Shown piece by piece: positions 9,541 through 20,646 of a stretch of DNA of 64,000 bases (positions are counted from its first letter, which is position 1; each line of letters opens with the position of its first letter). The stretch covers positions 92,743 to 156,742 of the forward strand of contig CAUYUJ010018714.1 in the NCBI GenBank assembly GCA_963575745.1, written 5' to 3'. The notes under the pieces are model-generated. The model saw nothing but the letters and a program-made list of their open reading frames with translations. It did no database searches and had not been told where the DNA came from. Position numbers and translations under genes: made by a program. The stretch is from Prorocentrum cordatum (taxonomy: Eukaryota > Sar > Dinophyceae > Prorocentrales > Prorocentraceae).

Positions 9541-11060
9541 AACCCCTGGACGGCAGGCTCGGATAGCGGCCGCGCTCAAGGACAGCCCCCGTCGCACTTC
9601 CTGCGGTATCGAGCAAACGCCACGCCTGCTATGCCCTGGACGACTGGCTCGGATAGCGGCCGCGCACAGAGACCACCCCCTGCGCACACCGTATGGTGTA
9701 AAAAAAATGCCACGCCTGCTGCGCCCTGGACGACTGGCTCGGATAGCGGCCGCGCTCAGAGACCACAACCTGCGGACCCCCTGAACATGCAAGAATATGC
9801 CACGCCTGCCACGCCCTGGACGGCCGGCTCGGATAGCGGCCGTGCTGAGATGAGAAATCACAACCTGCAAACCCCCGATGGCGTGGAGAATATGCCGCGC
9901 CTGCTATGCCCTGGACGACCAGCTCGGATAGCGCCCGCGCTCAGAGACTACGCCCGGCGCCCCCCTATGGTGTCGAGAACATGTCGCGCCCGCTATGCCC
10001 TGGGCGACCAGCTCGGCTAGCGGCCGTGCTCAGAGACTACCCCCTGCGCACCACGTATGGTGTGGACAAAGTGCTACGCCTGCTACGCCATGGACGACTG
10101 GCTCGGATAGCGGCCGCGCTCAGAAACCACAACCTGCAACCCCGTATGGCGTCGAGACTATGCCGCGCCTGCTATGCCCTGGACGACCGGCTCGGATAGC
10201 GGCCGCGCTCAGAGGCCACAACCTGCGGACCCCCTAAAGTTACAAGGGCATGCCACGCCTGCTACGCCCTGGACGACCGGCTCGTACAGCGGCCGCGCTC
10301 AGAAATCACAACCTGCAGCCCCCCTTTATGGCGTCGAGAATATGTCGCGCCTGCTACGCCCTGGACGACCAGCTCGGATAGCGCCCGCGCTCAGAGACCA
10401 CGCCCTGCGCCCCCCCTCTGTGGAGTCGGGAACACGTCACGCCCGCTTTACCCTGGACGACCAGCTCGGCTAGCGGCCGCGCTCAGAGACCACCCAGTGC
10501 GCACCACCTATGGTGTCGACAAAATACCGCGGCTGCTATGCCCTGGACGACCGGCTCGGATAGCGGCCGCGCTCAGAGACCACCCCCTGCGCACCCGACG
10601 TTGTTTCGAGAAAGTGCCGAGCTGCTACGCCCTGGACGGCCGGCTCGGATAGCGGCCGCGCCCAGAAATCACAACCTGCAACCCCCCCATGGCGTCGAGA
10701 CTATGCCGCGCCTGCTACGCCCTGGGCGACCAGCTCGGATAGCGGCCGCGTTCAGAGACCACAGCCTGCGGACCCCCTAGGAAGTTACAAAGGTATGCCA
10801 CGCCTGTTACGCCCTGGACGGCTGGCTCGGATAGCGGCCGCGCTCAGACACCACGCCCTACACACCCCCATACTCATGGCCTCGAGAAAGTGCCGCGCCT
10901 GCTACGCCCTGGACGACTGGCTCGGATAGCGGCCGCGCTCAGAAATCACATCCTGCAACCCCCCTTATGGCGTCCGATGCCCTGGACGACTGGCTCGAAT
11001 AGCGGCCGCGCTCAGAGACCACAACCTGCGCACCCCTTATGGTGTCGGGAATTTGCCGCC
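9540..11060. repeat. 90-bp satellite, about 17 units
   Basis: The core GGCTCGGATAGCGGCCGCGC recurs near 9556, 9646, 9736, 9826, 9922, 10011, 10099, 10189, 10279, 10370, 10463, 10553, 10643, 10730, 10826, 10918 and 10990. The spacing is mostly 89-92 bp and shorter only at the end. Units also carry TGCTACGCCCTGGACGAC. Two alternating second-half variants appear: one with AACCTGCGGACCCCCT and one with CCCTGCGCACC plus TATGGTGTCGA. Most units contain the 8-bp palindrome GCGGCCGC. Open frames here are by-products of the 90-bp period. Confidence 0.9.
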
Positions 11061-11479
11061 CCTGCCACGATGCGCGAGCCCGCGAGGGAGGTGGGTGAGC
11101 TTCGCGGGCGGGGCGCGGGAGGGAAGAAACGACCCCCGAAACATGTGGGGAAAAAACATTGCCAGTGGAAGGGGGGATGGAAGCACCCCCGCCAGGGCGC
11201 GCGAGACCAGCCGAAACTGGCGAACCGACCCCCCCACCCGAAGGATGCGAAATCATTGGGGAGCGCCGCCAAAACAACCGCGACCTGCCTGGACACAGTC
11301 CGAGCACAAACCCGCTCATTCAAGTGCTCTACTCGTCAATCTCGCACTTTGATGTCGAATATCCGCTCTCCGACTCCGCGCGACCTCGTAGCGCAGAGTC
11401 ACGAGAGCCACCTCCGTTAACGAACAATGCTGTGAGCTCAGGACGGCCTTCTTCAGCCTCTCGTCGCCGAACTAGACCG

Positions 11480-11900
11480 CGGCGTGCTCGTAGCTGACAT
11501 GGCCGCCCATCGCGCCCTCGGGCCACGCTGTCGGACCGTGATGTCATCGGCGAAGGGGTCGACCCGCATGTCCCGAGTGTCGCGCCAGCACAGGGCGTCG
11601 ATCTGCTCGGTGCGCAGCTGGGCGGCTAGCCACCACAGGTTGCCAGCCATGCCGTTCTCCGACGGCGGCGGAGCCGGGGCGCTGAAGACGGACGCGCCGT
11701 CTATGGCGATCGGATCGGATCGGATCGCCTGCGCGGGCATGCGCCCGGGCTCACCGAGGGCGAGGCGGGCGAGGCCATGGCCTCGCATAAGAGGCAGCGC
11801 GCGTCGGAGGCTTGCTCGGGATAACGCGCGCCTCACGATGTGGTGTTACAAATGTCCCTGCTCCTCTGTTGCAATCCAATGTAGTGACGTAGTCTCGTTG
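11480..11900 (-). pseudogene. Copia RNase H, C-terminal part
   Basis: The minus-strand translation contains IDGASVFSA (from about 11701), LRTEQIDALCWRDTRDM, then DPFADDIT (to about 11537). In copia RNase H domains the equivalent block carries an acidic residue before the helix and ends with a DTRDM-type motif followed by a 'DGLTKG'-like word; here that last word is altered to DPFADD. The open frame runs from 11836 to 11453, but the upstream half of the domain is separated by an inserted repeat (12.10-12.35 kb). It is inactive as it stands. Confidence 0.7.
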
Positions 11901-12099
11901 AAGTCGTAGCGTCCGCGGCGCGAACCTGGCGGAGAATCCCGCGGATGTCATCGTCCTTTCTGCAGCCGCGGAGTCCGAACCAAACGCGAGTGAGTTGAAC
12001 GCCTCGGAACTCCAATCCAACGCACACGGGCGCAGGATCACTCGTGCTCCTACGAGCTCCTTGACACATCCTTCAAGCACCATTCGGGGCGCAGATACA

Positions 12100-12345
12100 C
12101 GCGCAGCCGAAGACCCATAAGCGGTGGAAGCGGGAAGTCGGAGGCTAGAGATTTGAGGTCGGGATGTTGTGCTGGCGGAGGGCGGAGGTCGATTGGTGGA
12201 GGTAGAAATCGAGAGTCGGATGCTAAAGGTTGGTCGCTGGAATGCTGATTTGGTGAGCGTCGGAAGTCGATCAGTAGAGAGATGATTTGGTGAGCTGATT
12301 TGGTGAGCGTTTGGTGAGCTGATTTGGTGAGCGTCTGCAGGGATG
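12100..12345. repeat. Short TGATTTGGTGAGC repeats inside the RNase H region
   Basis: GCTGATTTGGTGAGCG recurs at about 12232, 12294 and 12318, with related GTCGGAAGTCGAT and GTCGGAGGC words before it. It splits the RNase H coding remains and looks like a later local expansion. Confidence 0.6.
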
Positions 12346-12359
12346 GCGCAACCCTTCCC

Positions 12360-12625
12360 CCCTCAGCCCCCTGATCTCCTCGGCAGAGGCGGCGCCGCGC
12401 GCGACCGCGCGCGGCGTGAAATGGCGCGCCTGCAGACCGTCTGCTGCGCCGCATGCCGCGAGCAGCTCGGGGCCGAAAGAGGATCGGCGCAACGCCCAGC
12501 AGGCGGCGCACAAGCTTGCCGGCGCGGCGGCACTTGCTGAGACGCATGCGCGGGCCCCTCATGACGAATCCTGACCCCCCCCCCACTCTTGAAAGACCCG
12601 TCGCTGCGCGCGCTGGATCGCCCGG
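12360..12625 (-). pseudogene. Copia RNase H, N-terminal part (probable)
   Basis: The frame ending at 12363 contains ARSDGSFKSGG (Asp at about 12602), resembling the first acidic motif of retroelement RNase H, where a Ser-Asp-Ser/Gly-x-Phe/Tyr core is usual. The rest of this frame is Arg/Ala-rich and probably shifted. It follows the reverse transcriptase remains directly, as expected for the element. Confidence 0.45.
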
Positions 12626-12631
12626 CGCGCT

Positions 12632-13530
12632 TCACTGATGGAACCGCGATGCGCGCTTTGATCTTCTGCGTGGCCAAGCAGATTTGAATTTCATCGCGCG
12701 TCGGATGAGCAGCTTGTTCTTGGCTCTCTGCGGGGCGGCGACGCATGCTGCTACGCGATGCAGAGCAAGCTGGGCATAGGCTGCTGCTCCCAGAAGGGAG
12801 ACAAAGAGGTCGGGAAGCTGACCTCCGGCTGGCTCGTCAGCCTTGGCCTTGACCAGGTCGACGCCTCTGATCGGCGTCAGAGCGTCAATGTACTCGCCAA
12901 GGTCAGGTGCGACGGTGCCATCGGCGCTGCGGTGATAGTGCGCTCCGCTTCTGGCAAGGTCGTCGTAGTCACCACTCATCTTGCCGAAGACGCTCTCGAC
13001 GTGGCCGAATAGCCGGTTGACGTGCTCCCTTTGCCCGGCCTTTAGGTCGTCAACGTGCAAGGGCAACACGGGCGCTAGCTCCGAGACGCCGGCGGCGCAA
13101 ATGCCGGACGTCGCGCGCTTGACCTAATTTCCGGGCCCCATCTGCCAGGTTCGGTTCCGCGCTCAGGCGAGCGCGTGACCCGGGTGAGCTTCATGGAGGA
13201 GGGTCGGGGCGCGTCCTCGCAGTCCGTTCCAGGGTCGATGCAGCGTAGGCACCCGGCCCGCTCGCCGAAGCTTTTCTAACCCGGCACCTGCCTGAGGACG
13301 ACTGCACTGCGTGGTGGCGGGCGGGGTCAAGTTCACCCCGAGGTGCGCCGCCTTGCTCCAGCGCCCCTGCAAAGGCCACGCCTCGCAGGAACGCCATCTC
13401 GACGTCGGCGGGGCGCGCGCCCAGTCGGGGCGACGCGCCGCCACTGAGGACGGCGAGCGCTGAGACGCCCACTTCGCTGCCCCAGCGGACGCCCCCAGGG
13501 CCCCGGCGCCCGCGTCGCGGAAGCCCCGCT
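12632..13530 (-). pseudogene. Copia reverse transcriptase remains
   Basis: Two blocks are clear. In the frame ending at 13191, ADVEMAFLRG (Asp at about 13406) corresponds to the first catalytic aspartate region of reverse transcriptase. In the frame 13069-12632, LPLHVDDLKAG (13057-13046 for HVDD) is the copia version of the YxDD catalytic box. It is followed by a connection region containing DLFVSLLGAAAYAQLALHRV and AACVAAPQRAKN, which matches the usual copia block after the palm. The stretch between the two blocks is frameshifted. In an active element the enzyme would copy element RNA into cDNA; here the reading frame is broken. Confidence 0.85.
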
Positions 13531-13539
13531 GAGACATGC

Positions 13540-14660
13540 GGCGCCGGATGATCCGGACAGTCTCGCCGCCTGATCCCTTCCGGCGCTCGCGCTTGATGAC
13601 GCGTCTGCAGCCCAGTCCGTTTCGGGCGCTTTTTGAGCGGCCGCCAATCGAAACAGTTGCATCAGACCACTTGGCGAGCCCCTCGAGGACGGCTGCTGCG
13701 ACCTCCTTCGATAGCCTCGACATTCCCCCCTTTGGCAACCACGGTCTCGACGGCGGCGTAAATGTTCAGCGCGGCTGTCTGCGGGGCGCCGGCGATGCAA
13801 TCGCTGGGCGCAGCCGTCTGAGCGCCGGCGCCGCAGTCGCTGGGCGCGACGTCGTTGAAGTTCAGCCGTGCGTCGCGCGCCGCTGGATCAAGGTCCAGCT
13901 CCACGCGCCCGCCCACGCCGCCCCCCTGCTCTGGCGCGGAGCAGTCGCCGAAGGTGGCCGCGCGGAAATAATAGTGGCACGGCGCGTGGATGCTCTGGCG
14001 CTGGCGCCGCGACTCGAGGTGCCGGGCCACTCGCGCGGCCCGCGGCCTAGGTTGTCCGCGGCGTGCTCGACGGCAGCGGAGATCTCATGCCAGCTGTATG
14101 CGCCCCCCAGTTCCCCCTTTTCCTGGGCCAGATCATCTGCCCCTCGACTACGCGCCAAGCAGCCAATATCACCCGTTGGATGTGGCCGGAGAAATCGCCA
14201 CCGATCTGGCATAGCCGACAGGGCTGACTGTGATCCCCCTTCGGCGTCGCTGGCGACGTCCTCGGGGACGTTGATGACACCGTCATCGAACGCGCCCAGC
14301 GTCTGTCACGGCGCATCGCCCACAAAGTAAACTGGACGTCGAACAAGACGCCGTTGAGGTGGATCTGCTGGGCGTTGGCGGGGTTCCGAAGGGGCCGCCG
14401 CAAAGCCAGGCAACGGGGGCGCCCTGGCCGCGAAAAAGTCGCGCAGCGCGAACGTCAAGTAATTGAAAGCATCCGCGGGAGAGGTGGCGCAGGGGTTCGA
14501 AGACGTCTGGGCGTTGCCGCGACTGCCCGGCGAGCCGCGCGCCCGCGGTGCCTCCCCGGCGGCCGAGGGCTCTGGCCCCTCGCGCCATGCTGGTGCCCAC
14601 CTCGTCGAAGACGGCGCCGATGCAGGCCCGGACGTCATGCTGTCTGCAGACCATCTCGGC
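13540..14660 (-). other. Degraded linker between integrase and reverse transcriptase
   Basis: Fragments such as CRQHDVRACIGAVFDEVG (about 14640) and SDCGAGAQTAAPSDCIAG (about 13820) read as protein, but the three minus frames alternate with stops. In copia elements this interval is a poorly conserved linker, consistent with its position. Confidence 0.45.
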
Positions 14661-14679
14661 TAGTCGGTACTTGACCGCC

Positions 14680-15450
14680 ACGCTACCTCGAGCCGGACAG
14701 GCGTGACTGTCCCAGGGCCACCCCAGCCATACACGTCACTGATGCTCTGAGGCCTGTGGATCCCCACCTGGTCGCCCGCGTTGAGGCGGCCCTCATAGGA
14801 CTCGGCGGCGCGGGTTCTGAGGGCGCGATTGACGCGCGCGATCGACGCGGCTTCGATCCTGCGTCGCAGGGCCACCTCTCGGACGCGCCGCAGCAGCCGG
14901 CCGGGCCGCGCTGGCCCGCCAGCGGGTGGCTCGGCACCGGCGACGCAGTCGCTGCATTCCCCACCCTGCTCGTCTTCGAGCGGTGGCAGCGCGGGCGGCT
15001 GCCGCCCGAAGACGACGCTGCACGGCGCAACGCCGCCAACGCGGGCGAGGCCGTTGCCGGCAAAGATGGCGCGCGCTAGCATGGGGTCGGAGTTCGCCGC
15101 TCCACGAAACAAGCAAGCTGGCGCGAAGCGCGCATGTCAACCCGCACCCCTCTCGCATTCATTTCCTCCTCGGAGTGCGTCGAGGTCATTCCGCCCTCGC
15201 CGCCCGCGACCGAAGTCTCCATCGAGCCGAACAGCTGGACCCATAGGCGATCGATGGCGGCGAGCAGCGTCGAGTCGATGACCATGCGACCCTTGGAGGA
15301 CAGGATGTCGCACTCGACGTGCTGGTTGGATCGCGTCGAAAGGCGGAACGCGGGGATGCTCTGGCGCGCTGGCGGCAGACACTTGCGACGCCCCCTGCAT
15401 GTGTCGACCGCCGCGGGGATGAAGTTGAGCGCGTCCTGTGGTATGTCGGC
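14680..15450 (-). pseudogene. Copia integrase remains
   Basis: The N-terminal part, in the frame 15624-15076, shows IPAAVDTCRGRRKC followed by HVECDILSSKG (catalytic-core first Asp at about 15309). The C-terminal part, in the frame 15112-14660, shows ARVGGVAPCSVVFGRQPPAL, then RRVREVALRRRIEAASIARV, then GDQVGIHRP and DVYGWGGPGTVTPV. The last blocks are a near-textbook match to the integrase C-terminal region of dinoflagellate copia elements. The middle of the core is shifted between frames, so no intact enzyme is encoded. Confidence 0.85.
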
Positions 15451-15929
15451 TGCTCGTGGTGCTCGCGCTATTTTCTCCTCGGTGGCGCGTCGCCACCAGA
15501 AGCGTAGCGCGCTGTTCCTGCGCGCGTGTTTCACGCGAGCCACTGCGAAGAGCTCGCAAGGAGGTAGTGACGTCGGAGCGAGTCCAGTCGGAAGACGTTG
15601 GGTCGCCTGCAGCTGCGTCGGCAACTCGCGGCGCTGCTCGACGAGGCTCCGCGCCCGATGCCGGACTTGCGCGGACCCCCGGTCGGACGGCGCAGCGCCC
15701 TGAACTCGGACCCCCGGTCGAGCGAAGTCGCCCGAACCAGCGCCCTGAGCTCCAGCGCTGGACGATGAACTGGCTCGCGACCCTCCTGCGGGCGCGGACG
15801 GTGGAGCAGCCTCGCCTGCTGCTCCAAGGTCTGCACCGCTGGAAACTGATCGCCAGAGCGACGTGGCCCTTCAGGTCGCGCTTGCGCTCGCTTGCGCTGG
15901 CCTGCGCGCGGGCGCGGCTGGGCGTCGGG

Positions 15930-16020
15930 ATCCGCGAACCTGCGATTGCCTAACTTGTGAATGTGCACGGGGTGATCGCTTCCCTTTTCGTCGTGGCAGC
16001 TGGGGCACTCCCAGTGGATC
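15930..16020 (-). pseudogene. Zinc-ribbon-like motif of the copia polyprotein
   Basis: The frame 16211-15531 contains HWECPSCHDEKGSDHPVHIH (Cys pair at about 16007-15996, followed by several His). Such a CPxC segment sits between the methyltransferase-like block and the integrase in related elements and may correspond to the gag-pre-integrase zinc finger. The surrounding frame is Arg/Pro-rich and less protein-like. Confidence 0.5.
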
Positions 16021-16239
16021 GGCGCGCTGCGAGGGTAGCGGCGCGCTTCTGGACCACGAGAGCGCCTGGGCGAGTCCGCCCGCGCGCTGCGCTCGCGCGC
16101 CTTGGATTTGTAGCGCGCGGGCTCGGCTGCAGCTTCGCGCCTGATCTCTCCCGCAGCGGCGCCAGTAGACACGGCTGGGAAGGCTACCAGTCGGACGCCG
16201 CGTTGCCGCATTCGCGAACGCAGGTCGCGACGCGCGGAC

Positions 16240-16930
16240 GCCGCAGACGGCGACGGAAGTCCACCATGCCCTGGGCGAGTCGCTCGGCCATCTTGCCGAA
16301 GCCGCGGCGACCCTCAACGCGGACGCGCTCGCGTCTGCCTTGGCAGCGGAGGTCGGCGGACTGCTCGAAGATCTCTGGGGCGTTGGAGACCAGCACGGTG
16401 GTCTTCTTCAGGATGCCTCCGAGGCGATCCCGGAGCCCGCGCTGGAGCTGGTCGAACATGATATTACGCGCGCTCGGCGATGTCAGTACCCCCTGCCAGG
16501 GCGGCTCGGCATGCAGCCACGATGGTTCGGTCTGCTCGTTGACGAAGTAGCCGCCCAGCCCGATCTGCAGCTGCGCGAGGTAGCCGCAGAATCGGCCGCG
16601 CGCGGTCGCGCCCTCGTTGGTGCGCAGCCAGGTGCCGTGCTTACGTTTGTACTTGCGCGTAGCCCGATGACAATGACAGAGGGGTCGGCAGGCGGGGGCC
16701 ATGGTGGCCAGACCGATCTCGCAGGATGTATTGCCCCACAGCTCCCTGCAAACTGTCGTCGTTGAGGTCGCAGCGAGCAACCATGTCGAAACCCTCGCCG
16801 GCCCTGAGGCGGCGGCGGATCGATAGCCAGTCTGCTGGTCACCGCCCCCCCACCGCATACCTCCATGATGTCGGCGCCGTAGTCGGGCGAGGTGAGGTAT
16901 GCGAGGAGCCGGTGGACGACGTCGAACTCG
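16240..16930 (-). pseudogene. Cytosine-C5-methyltransferase-like domain in the copia polyprotein
   Basis: A SAM-fold block spread over three frames. Motif I-like EVCGGGAVTSRLAID is read at 16863-16819. GEGFDMVARCDLNDDSL follows in a second frame, compatible with the strand and acidic loop after motif I. A third frame gives LATMAPACRPL (Cys at about 16690, motif IV position, with PAC instead of the canonical PPC), then GYFVNEQTEP (NEQ at about 16540, motif VI position, in place of ENV/ENP). It ends with KKTTVLVSN and FGKMAERLAQGMVD. Cytosine methyltransferase-like genes carried by dinoflagellate retrotransposons are known. Frameshifts and the altered motif IV make this copy inactive. A different Rossmann methyltransferase cannot be excluded by eye. 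Confidence 0.55.
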
Positions 16931-17060
16931 GCGGACTGCGGCAGAAAACTTGCGATGCATCTTCCAATCGGAAACGTTTGAACGCCCGCGGGATGGCGAT
17001 CAACGACCGGGGCCGACGAGACCTGCAACCACTAGGTGGGCAAGCCTGAAGCGATGCTGA

Positions 17061-18105
17061 CCTGGGCGTCTTCGTCGTCGCAGTCGTCGGCTTGGCCCGG
17101 CTCGCCAATGGATGGGAAGCCCCAGAGGTCGGCGCAGTGCTCGTCGTAGTCCCCTACGACCTGCTTGCGTGCTTTGGCCGCGCGGCCCCCTGCATCTTCG
17201 CTTTCTGGCGCGTGCGCTCGGCTGTCGGCGAGGCGCCAGCGACGAAGTTACCGGGCGCCTCCTGCGGTTCCTCGTTATCTTTACCAATGAGTGGTGGGCG
17301 AGGTCGTGGCGCACCGCCCTGGGCGTCGCGCACGAGGCGCTTGCGGCTGCAACTTGGACAGGAAGGTGTTCGGACCTGGCTAGCAACCTGCTAGATATGC
17401 CTCCAGCTTCACGACAGGATTTGCTGACCAATAGGTATGTCGCGAGTCACAAGAGCTCGCGGCACATCAGAACAAAGTATACGCGTCGGTTGGCGGTGAT
17501 CGTCAGTCGTCGGCGCACTCCTCTAGCATATGCTGCACCGGCACAACGGGTTGTTGATGGGTGCCTCGATGAGCACCACGAAGGTAACGCTGCTGTGCTT
17601 GGCCTCTGGGGCCACAGGCTTGTGGCAAGCCCGATGCGTGCTGGAATGGGACACGTGGGTGTCGATCATCTGCCGAAATTGCCATGGGTCGTCGCCGCTG
17701 CTGGCCATGCCAGCCAAAGATCACCAGCCTGGCGCCAGCATCCTCGATAGAGAATACGGTGCACCTCGTCCCTAGTGGCGTCGCACGTGATCCGCAACAT
17801 GCTGTAGTTGGGACTGGGGAGCGTGCTGTCGGACAACGTCTGAATAGCACCCTCGTAATCGGTGGTGCGGACGACGTCAAATCCGTGATCTTGCAATGCT
17901 AAGGGTGTCCTTTGCTCATTCTAAAACCCAAGCAGGACGTCCTGTGGCTGCTGCACATTTCTGCCGGGGCAAGTCGGCGGGGCCAGCCTGGCGGGCCGGC
18001 CTGGCCGCATCCTGTAAGGCAGCTACTTGGAGCTTCGGTCACGCAGTCACCGAGAGACTCTGCGGATGTGCTGCCGTGCTCTATCGCGGTGGAGTATTGG
18101 CATCT
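17061..18105 (-). other. Probable upstream (gag/protease) remains, not nameable
   Basis: Minus-strand fragments such as DYEGAIQTLSDSTLPSPNYS (17840 region) and AGMASSGDDPWQFRQMIDTH (17710 region) look like coding sequence but switch frames. No CCHC knuckle or protease motif is visible. The position upstream of the methyltransferase-like block suggests gag-pol leader sequence. Confidence 0.35.
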
Positions 18106-18720
18106 TAGGAGTTCATAGGGATTCCTAAGGAGTCGAAGGAATTCGTCCGGATTCCTAAGGACTCTAGGGATCTCTAAGCATTCCTAAGGATTCTCATGGA
18201 TTCCTAAGGATTCCTGAGGATTCCTATGTAATGAAATCCTCAAGACTCCTCTGTAAATCGTGGGGAGTTGTAAGGGTTCCGAAGGATGTCACTAGGGACC
18301 CAAACGGGCGAGGCGTTCCTTTGGTTTACGCAAGGGGTCTTAAGGATTTGCATGGGATTCCTGAGGATTCGTAGGGATTCGTAAGGATTCCTAGGTTCCA
18401 AAGGATTCCTAGGGGGTCATAGGATGTCGTAGGGAGTCGTAGGGAGTCCTAGGGAGTCGTGGGGTTGCCTAAGGCTTTCTATGGAGATTCCTAAGAACTC
18501 CGATGGATCCCATGGGATTCCTAGGCATTGCTACGGATTCCTAATGATTCCAATGAATTCCTACGCATTCCTAGGCATTCCTCCGGAGTCCTACCGATCC
18601 TTTGGGATTCCTACGCATTCCTAAGAATTCCTAAGGATTTCTACGCATGTCTAAGGATTCCTTAGCATGTCTAGGGATCCCTTCGGGTTCCTAAGGGCTC
18701 CTGGGTAGTTGAGTCATCAG
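18105..18720. repeat. Degenerate GGATTCCTAA repeats
   Basis: A roughly 10-20-bp unit built on AAGGATTCCTAGGGATTC repeats with heavy variation. A related but oppositely worded field (GGAATCCnnAGG) lies at 20125-20520 on the other side of the TAG field. Confidence 0.85.
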
Positions 18721-18839
18721 GAATCCTTGCGAATGGTACGGATTTGCAGGGGTTCCCAAAGATTTCACTAAGGACCCGGACGGGCAAGGCGTTCGGGTGT
18801 GGACCCGGACGAGCAGGGCGTGCGGCCCAGACGGGCAAG

Positions 18840-18906
18840 TCGTTGCCAAGTAGTAGAAGGTCGAGTAGTAGTAGTCGTAATAGTAGTCGCAGTAATAATC
18901 GTAGCT

Positions 18907-18978
<72 letters not shown>

Positions 18979-19056
18979 AGAGTAGTAGTAGAGGAGTAGT
19001 AGTAGTAGTAGTAGTCGTAGTCGTAGTCGTAGTCGTAGTCGTAGTAGTCGTAGTAA

Positions 19057-19137
<81 letters not shown>

Positions 19138-19176
19138 AAGCAGTGGTAGTAGCGGTAGTATTAGCAGTAGTAATAC

Positions 19177-19224
<48 letters not shown>

Positions 19225-19247
19225 TAGTAGTAGTAGCAGTAGTAGTC

Positions 19248-19299
<52 letters not shown>

Positions 19300-19802
19300 T
19301 AGTAGTAGTAGTAGTAGTGGTAGTGGTAGTAGTAGTAGTAGTAATAATAATAGTGGTCGTAGAAGTAATCGTAATAGTAGTAGTAGTAGTAGTAGTAGTA
19401 ATGGTAGTAGGTTTCGTAATAGTAGTAGCAGTAGTAGTAGCACGGGTAGTAGGAAGAGTAGCTGTCGTCGTCGTAGTCGTAGTCGTAATCAGAGCCGTTG
19501 TAAGACGATAGTAGTAGTAGTACTAGTAGTCGTGATAGTAGGCGTAGTAGTAGTAGTAGTAGTAGTAGTCGTAGTAGCAGCAGTAGAAGTAGTAGTGGTG
19601 CTAGTAATCGTAGTACGAGTGGAAGTAGGAAGGATAGTAGTAGTTGTCATGGTAGTAGTTGTAGTAGCCGTAGTATTCGTAATAGTAGTAGTAGTAGTAG
19701 TAGGTGTTATTGTTGTCTCAGTCGTTGTGATAGTGGTCGTCGTCGTCGACGTCGTTGTATTGGTAGAGTAGGAGTAGTGCAAATAAAAAAGTTACAGTAT
19801 TC

Positions 19803-19835
<33 letters not shown>

Positions 19836-20005
19836 ACGGTAACTGTAGCAGTAGGGGTTGTAGTAGCAGTAGTAGTAGTAGTAGTAGTAGTAGTCGTAGC
19901 AGTAGTGGTAGTAGTAGTAGTAGTAGTAATAGTAGTAGTAGTAATAGTAGTAGTAGTAGTAGTAGTAATAGTAGTAGTAGTAGTGGTAGTAGTAGTAGTA
20001 GTAGG
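18840..20005. repeat. TAG/GTA trinucleotide field
   Basis: About 1.2 kb of TAG triplets with scattered TCG, AAT and GGT substitutions, interrupted near 19500 and at 19771-19798. It yields very long Val, Ser or Leu runs in translation, which are artefacts. Confidence 0.95.
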
Positions 20006-20124
20006 GTCACCCGTCGTCTATGGCCAGCGTGTTTGTGGCCAGTAGTTTGGGCGGGTTTCTATACAGGTGTAATACAGGTGTAGGAAAACCCGGTAGAAAC
20101 TACGCATCCTTCACACTTATGGCC

Positions 20125-20520
20125 GGCACCCTGTGAGGAATCTTAAGGAATTCTCTGAGAATCCTCAAGAATTCTCCAGGAAACCTAAGGAATTCCTGAG
20201 GAATCCCAATAAATTCGTCCGGAATCCGAAGGAATCCCTGAGGAACCCCGAGGAGTCCTGAGGGATTCTCCAGGAATCCCAAGGACATTTCTTGGAATCC
20301 GCAAGAATTCTTCGGGAATCCCAAGGAAGCCTGCAGGAAACCTGACGATCTTTCCAAGAAACTTCCAGGAATCCGAAAGAATCCTAAGGAATCCTGGAGG
20401 AATCTTGAGGAAATACTCCGGAATCCTTAGGAATCCCTGCGGAATCCCACGGAAGCCTCAAGGAAACCTAACGAATTTTCAAGAATCTGAAGGAAGTCTC
20501 GTGGTTCCCTGAGGTCATCT
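20125..20520. repeat. Degenerate GGAATCC repeats
   Basis: GAGGAATCC, AAGGAATCC and CAGGAATCC words repeat at 10-18-bp intervals. Confidence 0.85.
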
Positions 20521-20646
20521 TGGGGCCATCCTTGTCTTCAAGGGCCCGTGGTGCTTCAATCGGGCGTGGGTGGGCTTGCTTTCGTCATTGCCACCTGCTC
20601 TGGAGGAGGAGGGGGAGCGGAGGAGGTTTTCGAGTATTAGGGTGCG

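Larger units (their letters stand above)
11450..17060 (-). mobile_element. Decayed Ty1/copia-like retrotransposon polyprotein
   Basis: Read on the minus strand, the conserved blocks occur in this order: methyltransferase-like domain, zinc ribbon, integrase, reverse transcriptase, RNase H. Integrase before reverse transcriptase is the copia order. The blocks lie in different frames with stops between them, so the polyprotein is no longer intact. No long terminal repeats were found at either end. Gag and protease would lie upstream (17.06-17.9 kb), but that stretch is too degraded to name. Several blocks match the style of copia polyproteins abundant in dinoflagellate genomes, especially the RVREIA/RVREVA and DTRDM words. 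Confidence 0.85.

Noticed and set aside
9407-10780. Plus-strand frames with repeated RPARIAAALRD peptides
   Set aside because: The 90-bp period is divisible by three, so frames stay open through the satellite; no non-repeat coding sequence is attached.
9540-11060. CRISPR-like array
   Set aside because: Repeat and spacer are not distinguishable, the unit is 90 bp and diverged, no cas genes are present and the context is eukaryotic.
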